Source: JAHEGP01 sp963792875
GTDB lineage: Bacteria; Pseudomonadota; Gammaproteobacteria; Pseudomonadales; JAHEGP01
Direction: 5' to 3'
Assembly: GCA_963792875.1 (NCBI GenBank)
Contig: CAWBXV010000006.1
Coordinates: 496,001-560,000 of the forward strand
DNA length: 64,000 nt
Shown: positions 1-10,021 of the stretch, piece by piece
Layout: every line of letters starts with the position of its first letter
How positions within the stretch are numbered: the stretch's first letter is position 1
Position numbers and translations under genes: made by a program
Notes under the pieces: model-generated
What the model saw: only the letters and a program-made list of their open reading frames with translations
Databases searched by the model: none
What the model was told of the DNA's origin: nothing

Positions 1-70
1 CGGCCGCCGCTCCGGCGAGCGCGAGGGAGAGGGCGAAAAGGCGGGAAAGCCCGCGTGCACGTGTTGTCAA
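1..70 (-). CDS. N-terminus of a secreted protein, cut by the window edge
   Basis: Reading leftwards from a TTG codon at 70-68, the frame gives MTTRARGLSRLFALSLALAGAAA and then leaves the window. A short basic head followed by a Leu/Ala-rich stretch is what a Sec signal peptide looks like, so the product is probably exported. A GAGG ribosome-binding site lies about 9 bases upstream of the TTG, which is why this start was chosen; no ATG is available in frame close by. Only the signal peptide is visible, so no function can be given. The gene diverges from the chalcone-isomerase-like gene on the right. Confidence 0.45.
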   Translation of the reverse strand, partial: MTTRARGLSRLFALSLALAGAAA

Positions 71-466
71 TGTCGGTGACCTCGGTGCTGCGAAGGGTGG
101 TGGCGGCGCCGCATCGTCGGGGCGTCACTGGCGGCTTGCCGCCGCGGGGCAGCCAGGGTGCTCCGCGCTATGACGAGGCGCCGCCGTGACGTTTTTGGCG
201 GCGCTTGCCGGGACGTTATAGCTGAATCGGGGAGCGATTGCCAGGGTCTTGCGCCGCATCCGCAGGGCGGGGCCGGCCGCTGGCCTTGGGCTGGGATGGT
301 GTGGCAAGCTCCGGCCGCGACCGCAACGGCCACAGCGCCGCCGCCGGATGCTGGCGCCTGTGCGCCGGGGCTGCGGGGCGGCCACTCAGACAGTTGTACT
401 AAAAAAGTGCAGGCCCTACAATGGCGGGGCAGTTGCCCGATTAAAAACTATTAAAAGGTGGTCACT
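71..466. other. Divergent intergenic region, about 395 bp
   Basis: This GC-rich stretch separates the leftward secreted-protein gene from the rightward gene at 467. Several open frames cross it, but none has a convincing start, ribosome-binding site or recognisable protein. The only site I can support is a sigma-70-like promoter near 394-422 on the plus strand, listed separately. Confidence 0.5.
394..422 (+). promoter_or_regulatory. Sigma-70-like promoter for the chalcone-isomerase-like gene
   Basis: TTGTAC (394-399) and TACAAT (417-422) are separated by exactly 17 bases. The predicted transcription start near 429 would give a leader of about 38 nt before the ATG at 467. The hexamers match the consensus at 4 and 5 of 6 positions; the call rests on sequence only. 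Confidence 0.6.
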
Positions 467-1033
467 ATGCAGATCGTAACCCGCTCTTTCCTGTTCTCTA
501 CACTGTTCTCCATGCTGTTCGCGCTGTGTGCAGTCCCCGCTCAGGCGGCGCTGCCCAAGTCCCTGGATTTTGACGGCAACACGCTGATGCTCAATGGCAA
601 GGGCATGCGCAAGGTCGCCATGCTGAGCATGTACGAAGGCGGCCTGTACCTTACGGCCAACAGCTCCGACGGCAACGCTATCGCCGCCGCCGACCAGCCC
701 ATGTCGATTCGTCTGGATATCGTCTCGGGCATGATCACCAGCGAAAAAATGGAGGACGCCCTGACGGAGGGCCTGGAAAACTCCACCGGCGGCAACATCG
801 CGCCGATTCAGGCACACGTCGACGCGTTCATGGCGGTGTTCCAGGAGAAAATAGAAAAGGGTGATGTGTTCGATATCGCCTATCTCCCCGGCAAGGGCAT
901 GGATATCTACAAGAACGGCACCTTCAAGGCCACTATCGACGGTGGTATGGAGTTCAAGAAGGCGATCTTCGGTATCTGGCTGGGTGACAAGCCCGCCGAC
1001 AAGAACCTGAAGAAGGGCATGCTCGGCAAATGA
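467..1033 (+). CDS. Chalcone isomerase-like periplasmic protein
   Basis: The product is 188 aa with a clear Sec signal peptide (MQIVTRSFLFS..., cleavage near CAVPAQA-ALPK). The mature part matches the bacterial chalcone-isomerase-like family (PF16036 type): an opening LDFDGNTLMLNGKG, then a conserved strand-rich VAMLSMYEGGLYL segment, and an ending FKKAIFGIWLG. Bacterial members are exported and mostly uncharacterised; some may bind small hydrophobic ligands, and chalcone isomerase activity should not be assumed. ATG 467 was preferred to the in-frame GTG at 458 because AAGGTGG (455-461) is a well-spaced ribosome-binding site for it. The stop overlaps the next start (ATGA), so it is translationally coupled to the SDR gene. 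Confidence 0.82.
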   Translation: MQIVTRSFLFSTLFSMLFALCAVPAQAALPKSLDFDGNTLMLNGKGMRKVAMLSMYEGGLYLTANSSDGNAIAAADQPMSIRLDIVSGMITSEKMEDALTEGLENSTGGNIAPIQAHVDAFMAVFQEKIEKGDVFDIAYLPGKGMDIYKNGTFKATIDGGMEFKKAIFGIWLGDKPADKNLKKGMLGK

Positions 1034-2100
1034 GTCAGGCCGACGGTTTATCAGCGCAACTTGGCGTATGCCTGGTAACGGGTGCTGCCGGCTTTGTCGG
1101 CAGCAATCTCGTTCGGACTTTGCTGGACCGGGGGGTTGAGGTCAGGGCGCTGGTGCACCGGACCCCCCTGGCGTTTGAGCACCCGGGTCTGAGTACCGTC
1201 AAGGGCGGGCTCGAAGACCCCGCCTCCCTGAGCGCGGCGTGCCGGGGCGTGGATACGGTATTTCACACTGCGGCCGCCATCGCGCTGCTTGGCGGCAAGC
1301 ACGTCACCAGCGCCTATCGCGATGCGGCGTGGCGCGTCAACGTCACGGGCACCGAGCGCCTCATCGAGGCCTGTCGCGCCAATGCAGTGCAGCGGCTGGT
1401 TTACACCAGTTCGGTGGATGTCTGCTTCGACGGCTCGCCCTGTGCGGACATGGATCAACGCACGCCGTATGCCGCCAGACCGGCCAGCGTGTACCAGGAG
1501 ACCAAGATCGCTGCGGAGCGGCAGGTGCTGGCCGCGAATGGCCGGGATGGCCTGTACACTTGTGCGCTTCGTGCCGACGGCATCTACGGGCCGGAACCGA
1601 ATATCATACTGGATACCGTGGTCGAGCAGGTGGCGCTGGGTCGCTTCAAGGCCGGCATCGGCAGCGCCGACACCCTGCAGGACAATACCTTCGTGGGCAA
1701 TCTGGTGCACGGTGAGATCCTCGCGGCGCAGCACCTGGGGCCCGATGGCGCCGCCAGCGGCAAGGCCTACTTTATTACCGATTACGCCCCGCAGAACACC
1801 TTTGAGTTTCTGCGCCCGATCATCGAGGGGCTGGGGGAGAAGGTGCCCACGCTGCGCATCCCGCGGGCGCTGGTGAGGCCCGTGCTGGAGCTGTGGCAGA
1901 CGCTGCATTTCCGCATGGGGCTGCCCGCCCCGGCGCTGACGCCGCACGAGCTCGACAAGGTCTCCGTCACGCACTACGCCAGTATCGCCGACGCGGAGCG
2001 CGACCTCGGTTATCAACCGGTGACGCCCTACGCCGAGGCCATTGCACAGTGTCTGCCGTACTGCAAGAAGGTCTTTGCCGACGTCAACGCCCGGCGTTGA
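1030..2100 (+). CDS. 3-beta-hydroxysteroid dehydrogenase-like extended SDR
   Basis: This 356-aa protein is an NAD(P)-dependent epimerase/dehydratase of the extended SDR type. The N-terminal Rossmann motif is VTGAAGFVGSNL, a strand motif VFHTAAAIA follows, and the catalytic Ser region is LVYTSSVDV with the active-site pair YQETK. Overall similarity is to the 3-beta-hydroxysteroid dehydrogenase/isomerase branch (ALRADGIYGPE, DNTFVGNLVHG), whose members act on sterol-like or other secondary alcohols; the substrate cannot be read from sequence. It overlaps the chalcone-isomerase-like gene by 4 bp and is followed 21 bp later by a DUF3301 gene, so the three are probably one operon. Confidence 0.85.
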   Translation: MSQADGLSAQLGVCLVTGAAGFVGSNLVRTLLDRGVEVRALVHRTPLAFEHPGLSTVKGGLEDPASLSAACRGVDTVFHTAAAIALLGGKHVTSAYRDAAWRVNVTGTERLIEACRANAVQRLVYTSSVDVCFDGSPCADMDQRTPYAARPASVYQETKIAAERQVLAANGRDGLYTCALRADGIYGPEPNIILDTVVEQVALGRFKAGIGSADTLQDNTFVGNLVHGEILAAQHLGPDGAASGKAYFITDYAPQNTFEFLRPIIEGLGEKVPTLRIPRALVRPVLELWQTLHFRMGLPAPALTPHELDKVSVTHYASIADAERDLGYQPVTPYAEAIAQCLPYCKKVFADVNARR

Positions 2101-2121
2101 GCTGGGCGGCAGGGCCAGGCT

Positions 2122-2439
2122 GTGAGTGACCTTGCGAGCCTGTTGTGGCTGCTGGTGCTGTTGGCCGCCTGCTGGTACGGCTGGCAGGCCTTTGGCAGGA
2201 AGGAGGCTGCGCTGGCCGCTACCCGGCGCTATTGCGCGGACATGGACGTGCTGCTGCTGGATGACACCGTGGTGTTGCGCCGCGTGGGTTTCAGGCGCGA
2301 TGCCCGCGGGCAATTGCGCATGCGGCGCCGCTATGTATTCGAATTCACCACCACCGGCGACGAGCGCTACCTCGGCTGCATCGCGATGGTGGGCGATGCC
2401 GTGGAGGCCATCCAGCTGGCGCCGCATCGGTTGAATTAG
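2122..2439 (+). CDS. DUF3301 family small membrane-anchored protein
   Basis: This 105-aa protein starts with one transmembrane helix (LASLLWLLVLLAACWYGW) followed by a soluble domain containing the RYCADMDVLLLDDTVVLRRVG and RRYVFEFTTTGDERY stretches. That layout is typical of the DUF3301 family, which is small, common in gammaproteobacteria and has no known function. The GTG start at 2122 is the first in-frame start directly before the hydrophobic helix. It lies 21 bp after the SDR stop and is likely co-transcribed. Confidence 0.8.
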   Translation: MSDLASLLWLLVLLAACWYGWQAFGRKEAALAATRRYCADMDVLLLDDTVVLRRVGFRRDARGQLRMRRRYVFEFTTTGDERYLGCIAMVGDAVEAIQLAPHRLN

Positions 2440-2569
2440 CCTGGGTCCGGCACCGGCGCATTGATCCACCGGCGCACAGTGTGAGCCGGCGGTGCCCTGC
2501 GGGGCGTCGGTTGTGCAGTCTGAGGCCCCCGCCGCCCCGGGCGGCGCAGGCGTCGATGGGGTTGGGTGC

Positions 2570-4012
2570 ATGAAAAAGGCGGTTTTCACCACGGGCTCCA
2601 TTCCGCGCCATATCGTCGTCATGACCAGCGCCAGCGCGGTGGGCCTGATCACGCTGTTCTCGGTCGACCTGGTGGACATGTACTTTCTCAGCCTGCTGGG
2701 AGAGGAGGAACTCGCGGCCGCCATCGGCTTCTCCGGCACGCTGCTGTTCTTCCTGACGGCCGTGGGCATCGGCCTGCAGATTGCCATGGGCGCGCTCGTG
2801 GCCAGGGCCGAGGGGAGTCACGATCGGGACAGGGCAGGTGCCTACTGCACGAATATCATGGTGTTCAGCGGTCTGATCGCCGTGCTGATCACGGTGCCTG
2901 CCTATCGCTTCCTTGCCGACCTGCTGCAGCTGCTCGGCGCCAGCGGCAAGACCCTCGAACTGGCCGTCTCCTACACCCGCATCCTGCTGCCCGGCACACC
3001 GCTGCTGGCCATTGGCATGGGGGCAGCGGCGGCGCTGCGCGCCGTTGGCGACGCCAAGCGCTCCATGTACTGCACGCTCGGCGCCGCGCTGGCCAATGCC
3101 CTGTTGGACCCGGTCTTCATCTTCGGCTTCGGCTGGGGCATCGAGGGGGCGGCGGTCGCGTCGCTGTGCGCGCGCATCGCGCTGTGCGCTATCGCCCTGT
3201 ACGGACTCTTCCGGGTGCACCGCCTGCCCGCACGGTTTAATGCCGGGGCGATGCTGCGCGACCTGCCGTCAGTCATCGTCATCGCCGGGCCGGCGCTGCT
3301 GACCAATCTGGCGACGCCGATCGGCTCCGGTTACGTACTGAAGACCATGGCGCAGTTCGGCGACAGCGCGGTCGCTGGCGCGGCCATCATCGGGCGCATC
3401 GTGCCGGTGGCGTTCGCGGCGGTGTTCGCCATCTCCGGCGCGGTGGGGCCGATCATCGGTCAGAACGCGGCTGCTGCCCAGTTCCCTCGGGTGCGCGAGG
3501 CGCTGCGCTCCGCGCTGGTGTTCAACGTCGCGTACGCGTTGTCGGTGTGGCTGATCCTGTTCCTGCTCAGCGATTGGATCATCGCCGCGTTCGATGCGCG
3601 CGATGAGGCCGCGGAGCTGATCGCGGTCTATACGCAGTGGCTGGTGGGGGCGTTCATGTTCGTCGGCATGATGTTCATCGCCAACGCCACCTTCAATAAC
3701 CTGCATCGGGCCTATCTCGCCACGTTCTTCAACTTCTCACGCATGCTGCTGGGCACGGTGCCGATGGTGTTCATGCTGTCGCAGTGGGGCCCTGCCGGCG
3801 TGCTGGCGGGAGAGCTGGCGGGCGCCCTGCTGTGGGGCTCGGCCGCCTACCTCGTGGCCTCCCGGCTGATCGCCAGGCTGGAGCGCGAATACCAGCTCAG
3901 CCGCAAGCCGGTGGTGGAGGATGAAGTGCACGACGATTCGGTGAAGTGGCCGTTCAGCTCGCTGCAGACGCAGTTGAGCCAGCGCTGCGCGGTGCCGGAG
4001 GGACTGGATTAG
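2570..4012 (+). CDS. MATE family multidrug efflux transporter
   Basis: The product is about 480 aa and strongly hydrophobic throughout, with the roughly 12 transmembrane helices expected of the MATE (MOP) superfamily. Family features include VDLVDMYFLSLLG near the N-terminus, repeated GAxxALRAVGD and GWGIEGAAVASL segments, and the symmetric second half beginning near LPSVIVIAGPALLTN. MATE proteins export cationic drugs or metabolites using Na+ or H+ gradients. The frame is open from 2492, but ATG 2570 (MKKAVFTTGS) was chosen since it places a short cytoplasmic tail before helix 1 as in homologues. The ribosome-binding site (GGTTGGG) is weak, so the start is moderately certain. Confidence 0.85.
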   Translation: MKKAVFTTGSIPRHIVVMTSASAVGLITLFSVDLVDMYFLSLLGEEELAAAIGFSGTLLFFLTAVGIGLQIAMGALVARAEGSHDRDRAGAYCTNIMVFSGLIAVLITVPAYRFLADLLQLLGASGKTLELAVSYTRILLPGTPLLAIGMGAAAALRAVGDAKRSMYCTLGAALANALLDPVFIFGFGWGIEGAAVASLCARIALCAIALYGLFRVHRLPARFNAGAMLRDLPSVIVIAGPALLTNLATPIGSGYVLKTMAQFGDSAVAGAAIIGRIVPVAFAAVFAISGAVGPIIGQNAAAAQFPRVREALRSALVFNVAYALSVWLILFLLSDWIIAAFDARDEAAELIAVYTQWLVGAFMFVGMMFIANATFNNLHRAYLATFFNFSRMLLGTVPMVFMLSQWGPAGVLAGELAGALLWGSAAYLVASRLIARLEREYQLSRKPVVEDEVHDDSVKWPFSSLQTQLSQRCAVPEGLD

Positions 4013-4126
4013 GCCGGCATGCTATGATGCCCGCCTTTTTGCGCGCAGTGATGCAACTGCCGCAGGGGTGCATGGTTCGGCCATGACCTCGCTCAACCAC
4101 GCCAATTCTCTCGCGGGGCTCGTTCA

Positions 4127-5977
<1,851 letters not shown>

Positions 5978-6004
5978 TACGGCGGCAGTACGTTGCGACG
6001 GGTA

Positions 6005-6050
6005 ATCGGCATAGGGGCGGTCAGCAGTGCTGACCGTCCCCTATGCCGAT
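6005..6050. repeat. Long near-perfect inverted repeat after recQ
   Basis: The left arm (6005-6026, starting ATCGGCATAGGGG) and right arm (6028-6050, ending CCCCTATGCCGAT) pair over 22 of 23 positions with one bulged A and almost no spacer. On the plus strand it lies 27 bases after the recQ stop and is not followed by a T tract, so it is not a standard intrinsic terminator. It may still act as a bidirectional transcription or mRNA-end structure between recQ and the convergent cold-shock gene. Confidence 0.7.
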
Positions 6051-6071
6051 GTGCGCCCGTGCCGGGCGCAC
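6051..6071. repeat. GC-rich hairpin between recQ and csp terminators
   Basis: GTGCGCCCG (6051-6059) and CGGGCGCAC (6063-6071) form a perfect 9-bp stem with a 3-nt loop. It abuts the A7 run (6072-6078), which is the T tract of the csp terminator on the other strand. On the plus strand it lacks a T tract. Confidence 0.55.
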
Positions 6072-6097
6072 AAAAAAAGCCCCGCGTAGAGCGGGGC
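6072..6097 (-). terminator. Rho-independent terminator of the cold-shock gene
   Basis: On the minus strand GCCCCGC-TCTAC-GCGGGGC forms a 7-bp GC stem with a 5-nt loop (6079-6097) and is followed directly by seven T residues (6078-6072). It lies 19 bases after the csp stop codon. This is a textbook intrinsic terminator. Confidence 0.88.
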
Positions 6098-6116
6098 CTT
6101 CTGTGGCGCAGGGTGA

Positions 6117-6320
6117 CTAGTTAGGCTTTACGTTGCTTGCCTGAGGTCCCTTCTGGCCCATTTCTACGTCGTATGCAACGGACTGACCTTCGGCCAGGGT
6201 CTTGAAGCCGCTGCCCTGGATGGCTGAAAAATGCACGAATACGTCAGCGCTGCCGTCTGAAGGAGAGATAAATCCGAAGCCCTTGGTCTCGTTGAACCAC
6301 TTAACGGTGCCGGTTGCCAT
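6117..6320 (-). CDS. Cold-shock domain protein (CspA family)
   Basis: The product is 67 aa, a single OB-fold cold-shock domain that binds single-stranded RNA and DNA. Both RNA-binding motifs are visible: RNP1 KGFGFIS and RNP2 VFVHF, after the family opening TGTVKWFNETKG. The longer open frame upstream (to 6458) is not needed: ATG 6320 has a strong ribosome-binding site (AGAGGA, 8 bases upstream) and gives the canonical length. The gene has its own promoter and terminator and so is monocistronic. Which member of the csp family it is, and whether it is truly cold-induced, cannot be read from the protein alone; the long leader suggests it. Confidence 0.96.
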   Translation of the reverse strand: MATGTVKWFNETKGFGFISPSDGSADVFVHFSAIQGSGFKTLAEGQSVAYDVEMGQKGPQASNVKPN

Positions 6321-6446
6321 GTCAAATTCCTCTAACAAAAATAGATGTGTTGATTGTGTACTTGCAAATGGTAGAAGGTAATTAACAGCCGATACCGCTT
6401 TGAGCTTCTGAAATACCTGGAACACTTGCTTGCGGGAAGTATTATA
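6321..6446 (-). promoter_or_regulatory. csp promoter (-10) and long 5' leader
   Basis: A perfect -10 box TATAAT lies at 6446-6441 on the minus strand; the -35 region is weak. Transcription would start near 6434 and leave an untranslated leader of about 114 nt before the csp ATG. Long structured leaders of this kind are the known RNA thermosensor of cspA-type genes, so this one is a candidate. Confidence 0.55.
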
Positions 6447-6479
6447 ACGAAAAATCACCCCGGCGCTACACTATCGAGC

Positions 6480-6500
6480 TGTGAACCGTCATGGTTCACA
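6480..6500. repeat. Hairpin between the rapA end and the csp promoter
   Basis: TGTGAACC (6480-6487) and GGTTCACA (6493-6500) make a perfect 8-bp stem with a 5-nt loop, starting 8 bases after the rapA stop. There is no T tract on either side. It could end rapA transcripts in a factor-dependent way or bind a regulator. Confidence 0.45.
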
Positions 6501-6508
6501 CTCTTTGC

Positions 6509-9322
6509 TCAGGTCGTCACCACCACGCGCACCCCTTGCAGCAGCAGCGAGGCCCGCTCGATATGGGCCAGGCCGGCGTCGATCTGGCGCTGGAACAGCA
6601 GTATTTCCTCCTCCCGGATCGAAGGGTTGACGCGGCGCAGTGCCTCGAGCCGGTCGATTTCGGCCTGCAGCGCCGCGCGCATTGCCGTGCTGGCCGAGTC
6701 CCGCAACTGCGGCAGCTGCCGCGTGGCGAGCTGCTCGGCGCTGGCGAGCATGTTCTCCAGCTCGGCGCGCAGCTGCCTGACGATGGCCTGCGCGGTCGGC
6801 CGGGCGATGCCGCTGCCGAGTTCGTTGAGCTGGTCGTGGGACAGCGCGGCGCCCAGGTCGCGCCCCTTGCCGTCCATCAGTATGCGGATCGGTGACAGCG
6901 GCAGATAGCGTTCGAGCTGCAGGCTGGCCGGCGCCATGCAGCCCACCGTGTAATACACCTCCAGCAGCAGGGTGCCGGCGGGTACGCCCTTGATCGCGAG
7001 GCTGGCCACGGTGGCGTTGCCATATTCACTGCCCAGCAGCAGGTCCATGATCTCCGTGACCATGGGGTGCTCCCAGCTGATAAAGGGCAGGTCCTCTCTG
7101 ACCAGCGCCCGGTCGCGGCTGAAGGTCACGGTGGTGCCGGTTTCCTGCAGGCCCGGAAAGTGCTCGATCAGCATATGATCGGTGGGGCGCAGCACCAGGG
7201 TGTGCGCTGAGTGGGGCTCGTGATCGACGCCGAAGAGGTCGAAGACCCGCTCCATGTAGGCCTCCAGGGTGGCGGGCGTCTCGGCATCTTCGATCGCCGC
7301 GATCAGGCTGGCGGCCTTCGCGGTATTGCACGAGTTCAGTTCCAGCAGGGGGTCGCGCCCCTGCTGCAGCGCCTGTCGCGTCGCCAGGGTAAAAGAGCGC
7401 GTCTGTTCGATGAGCGCGGCCAGCTGCTCGTCGGGGGCGTCCAGCTGCGCGAGCAGCGGCTCGCGGAAGTGCTCGTAGACGCTGTAGCCTGCGGAGAAGC
7501 TCTGCGTGAAGAGGTTGAGGCCGTCCTGATACCAGTGAAACAGCACCTCCATGGCCGAGTCCCGCAGGTAGGGCACGTGGATCTCGATGGCGTGAGTCTG
7601 GCCGATGCGGTCCAGGCGCCCGATGCGCTGCTCGATGAGATCGGGGTTCAGCGGCAGGTCGAACAGCACCAGATGGTGGGCGAACTGAAAATTCCGCCCC
7701 TCGCTGCCGATCTCCGAGCAGATGAGCGCTTGCGCGCCGGCTTCCTCATCGGCGAACCAGGCGGCGGCGCGGTCCCTCTCGACGATCGACAGCCCCTCGT
7801 GGAAGGCCGTGCTGCGTATGCCCACGCGCATCTGCAGGTGGTATTCCAGCGCGGTGGCCGTCTCGGCGCGGGCGCAGATGACCAGGACTTTGCGGGGGCT
7901 CAACGCCTTCAGGGTCTGCTGGAGCCACGCCACCCGGGGATCGTCGGCCAGCCACTGCGCGGCGGGCACGCTCAGCTCGGGGTGCAGCCCGTCGACCCCG
8001 CGGGCGCGGCCGTCCGGCGCGTAGAGCGCCGGCAGCGGCAGGGGGTAGGCCTGCAGCTGCCTTGGGGGAAAGCACGGTATGGCCGCGCGCGTGTTGCGGA
8101 ACATGACCCGTCCGGTGCCGTGGCGATCCAGCAGGCGCGCGATCAGCTGGTCGCGGTCCGCTTCGTCGTGGTCGGTCACATCGGGCTCAGCGGCCAGGGT
8201 CCGCAGCGCCGCGATGAGGTCCGCAGAGGGCTCGCCAGCCTGCGCGAGCAGACCTTGCACCAAGGCGTTGAGCTGCTGGTAACCGGCCTCTTCCTGCCGG
8301 AAGGCGTCGAGGTCGTGAAAGCGCGACGGGTCCAGCAGGCGCAGTCGCGCGAAGTGGCTGGTCGCACCGGCCTGTTCCGGCGTGGCGGTCAGCAGCAGCA
8401 GGCCGGCGCTGTGCGCAGCCAGGGCCTCGATGCAGCGGTAGCCCGGGTCGGTGCCCTGTTCGGACCAGTGCAGATGGTGTGCCTCGTCGGCGATGAGCAG
8501 GTCCCATCCGGCCTGGCAGGCGAGCGCCAGCGCCGCTTCGTCTTCGCTGAGGAAGGCCAGGCTGCAGAGCACCAGCTGCTCGGTCTCGAAAGGATTCTGG
8601 TCCTCGCCCTGGCGCAGCGCGTCGAGCCGCTCGCGGTCGAAGATGGCGAAGTGCAGGTTGAAGCGCCGCAGCATCTCGACCAGCCACTGGTGAACCAGGG
8701 TCGGCGGCACCACGATCAGGGCGCGGCTGCCGCGGCCGGTCTGCAGCTGCTGGTGCAGTATCATGCCGGCTTCGATGGTCTTGCCCAGGCCGACTTCGTC
8801 CGCCAGCAGCACCCGCGGCGCCTGCCGCCGGGCGACTTCTGCCGCGATGTAGACCTGGTGCGGGAGCAGGCTGGTGCGGCAGCCGAGCAGGCCGCGCACG
8901 TCGGCGCGCTGCCAGCGATCGCGGTGATGCAGCGTCTCGATGCGCAGCTGGTAGTCGGCGTGCTTGTCGAGCTGGGCGCTGAGCAGGCGCTGCCGCGGTG
9001 TGGTGAGGTGGACGAAACAGCTCAGCTCCAGCTCGGAGATGCGGCGCCTGGAGCCATCGGTCGCGACGCAGTCATAAAAGCAGATGCCCTGCTGCTCGTG
9101 GCGCGACTCGATGCGCAGCGGCTCCTGGTCGTGGGTTTCGATGTGCTCGCCGCTCTGGTAGATGATGCGGCTCAGAGGGGCGTTGGCCGCAGCATAGATG
9201 CGGTCTTCATCGACGGCGGGAAAGCGGATGGTGACCCGCCTGCCGGCGATTTCAACGATGACGCCCAGCCCCAGCTGTGCCTCGCTGTGGCTGATCCAGC
9301 GCTGCCCGACGACAAAACTCAT
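6509..9322 (-). CDS. rapA: RNA polymerase-associated SWI2/SNF2 ATPase RapA (HepA)
   Basis: The product is 937 aa, close to E. coli RapA (968). RapA binds core RNA polymerase and helps it recycle. An N-terminal Tudor-like region (FVVGQRWISHSEAQLGLG, 1-100) precedes the SNF2 ATPase: motif I DEVGLGKT (175-182), DEAH (279-282), and motif VI QRIGRLDRIGQ in the helicase C lobe. A C-terminal coiled-coil-like segment ends the protein. The start at ATG 9322 follows a good GGGAG site and matches the family N-terminus, so the 40-residue extension of the open frame is not used. It lies 116 bp downstream of arfB on the same strand. Confidence 0.94.
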   Translation of the reverse strand: MSFVVGQRWISHSEAQLGLGVIVEIAGRRVTIRFPAVDEDRIYAAANAPLSRIIYQSGEHIETHDQEPLRIESRHEQQGICFYDCVATDGSRRRISELELSCFVHLTTPRQRLLSAQLDKHADYQLRIETLHHRDRWQRADVRGLLGCRTSLLPHQVYIAAEVARRQAPRVLLADEVGLGKTIEAGMILHQQLQTGRGSRALIVVPPTLVHQWLVEMLRRFNLHFAIFDRERLDALRQGEDQNPFETEQLVLCSLAFLSEDEAALALACQAGWDLLIADEAHHLHWSEQGTDPGYRCIEALAAHSAGLLLLTATPEQAGATSHFARLRLLDPSRFHDLDAFRQEEAGYQQLNALVQGLLAQAGEPSADLIAALRTLAAEPDVTDHDEADRDQLIARLLDRHGTGRVMFRNTRAAIPCFPPRQLQAYPLPLPALYAPDGRARGVDGLHPELSVPAAQWLADDPRVAWLQQTLKALSPRKVLVICARAETATALEYHLQMRVGIRSTAFHEGLSIVERDRAAAWFADEEAGAQALICSEIGSEGRNFQFAHHLVLFDLPLNPDLIEQRIGRLDRIGQTHAIEIHVPYLRDSAMEVLFHWYQDGLNLFTQSFSAGYSVYEHFREPLLAQLDAPDEQLAALIEQTRSFTLATRQALQQGRDPLLELNSCNTAKAASLIAAIEDAETPATLEAYMERVFDLFGVDHEPHSAHTLVLRPTDHMLIEHFPGLQETGTTVTFSRDRALVREDLPFISWEHPMVTEIMDLLLGSEYGNATVASLAIKGVPAGTLLLEVYYTVGCMAPASLQLERYLPLSPIRILMDGKGRDLGAALSHDQLNELGSGIARPTAQAIVRQLRAELENMLASAEQLATRQLPQLRDSASTAMRAALQAEIDRLEALRRVNPSIREEEILLFQRQIDAGLAHIERASLLLQGVRVVVTT

Positions 9323-9438
9323 AGTGCTCTCCCTCCCCCCGGCCTGGCGTCGGCACCGCCACCCGCGCTGCCCCCGTGGCAGGAGCCGCGCGCGAAACCC
9401 GCCAACGCATGGAGGGGCGCATTTTATAGCGCTGGGCG

Positions 9439-9861
9439 TCAATCGTCGCGGATTTTTCGGCGCAGCAGCTTCTGCTGGCCGCGGTGGGTTTTGTCATCGG
9501 TCCTGCGCTGCCGGGCGCCGCGGCTTGGCCTGGTGGCCCGGCGGCGCTTGGTGACGGCCGTGGCGGCGCGGATCAGGGCCGCCAGGCGCAGCAGGGCGTC
9601 CTCGCGGTTGCGGTCGAACTCGCGGTACTGCTGCGCCTTGATGACGATGGCGCCGGACTTGCTGAGGCGCTGGTCCTGCATCGCCAGCAGGCGCTGCTTG
9701 TAGGACTCGGGCAGCGATGAGGCCGCCACGTCGAAGCGCAGGTGCACCGCGCTGGCGGTCTTGTTGACGTGCTGGCCGCCGGCGCCCTGAGCGCGGATGG
9801 CCGTGATCTCCACCTCTGCTTCGGGCAGCGACACGACCTCGTCGATTTTGAGAGTTGCCAT
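9439..9861 (-). CDS. arfB: Alternative ribosome-rescue factor ArfB (YaeJ), peptidyl-tRNA hydrolase
   Basis: The product is 140 aa, the usual ArfB size. ArfB hydrolyses peptidyl-tRNA on ribosomes stalled without a stop codon. The catalytic GGQ motif (residues 28-30, in AQGAGGQHVNKT) is intact and the C-terminal tail is the expected basic stretch that enters the empty mRNA channel (RRRATRPSRGARQRR...). A GAGGA ribosome-binding site precedes ATG 9861. It is upstream of rapA on the same strand and divergent from rhlE. Confidence 0.93.
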   Translation of the reverse strand: MATLKIDEVVSLPEAEVEITAIRAQGAGGQHVNKTASAVHLRFDVAASSLPESYKQRLLAMQDQRLSKSGAIVIKAQQYREFDRNREDALLRLAALIRAATAVTKRRRATRPSRGARQRRTDDKTHRGQQKLLRRKIRDD

Positions 9862-10021
9862 CGTGCTCCTCGCTGAGGGGCTGGCTGGTGGGCGGTCCGC
9901 AGGCGCCGCCCGCGGGCGCGGGGGTAATTACCTACTCGTCACGGCGGCGGCTTTAAGGTACGATGCCGTCCCTTCTCGCTTTTTCATAACGCGGTGTCAG
10001 TGCCGCCAGAGTGTCTCATCT

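Noticed and set aside
67..385. Short open frames in the first 400 bases, both strands
   Set aside because: No ribosome-binding sites and low-complexity Arg/Ala/Pro composition; only the TTG-started signal peptide leaving the left edge looks real.
1051..2787. 578-codon minus-strand open frame over the SDR and DUF3301 genes
   Set aside because: Composition is that of a reverse-frame artefact (Ala/Gly/Arg/His/Gln-rich) and the plus strand holds true families.
4000..4028. recQ promoter with TATGAT at 4023
   Set aside because: The -10 is acceptable but no -35 lies at 16-18 bases; not supported enough to list.
7211..9703. 830-codon plus-strand open frame
   Set aside because: It is the reverse strand of rapA and arfB, with no domain signal; GC-rich codon use keeps the opposite frame open.
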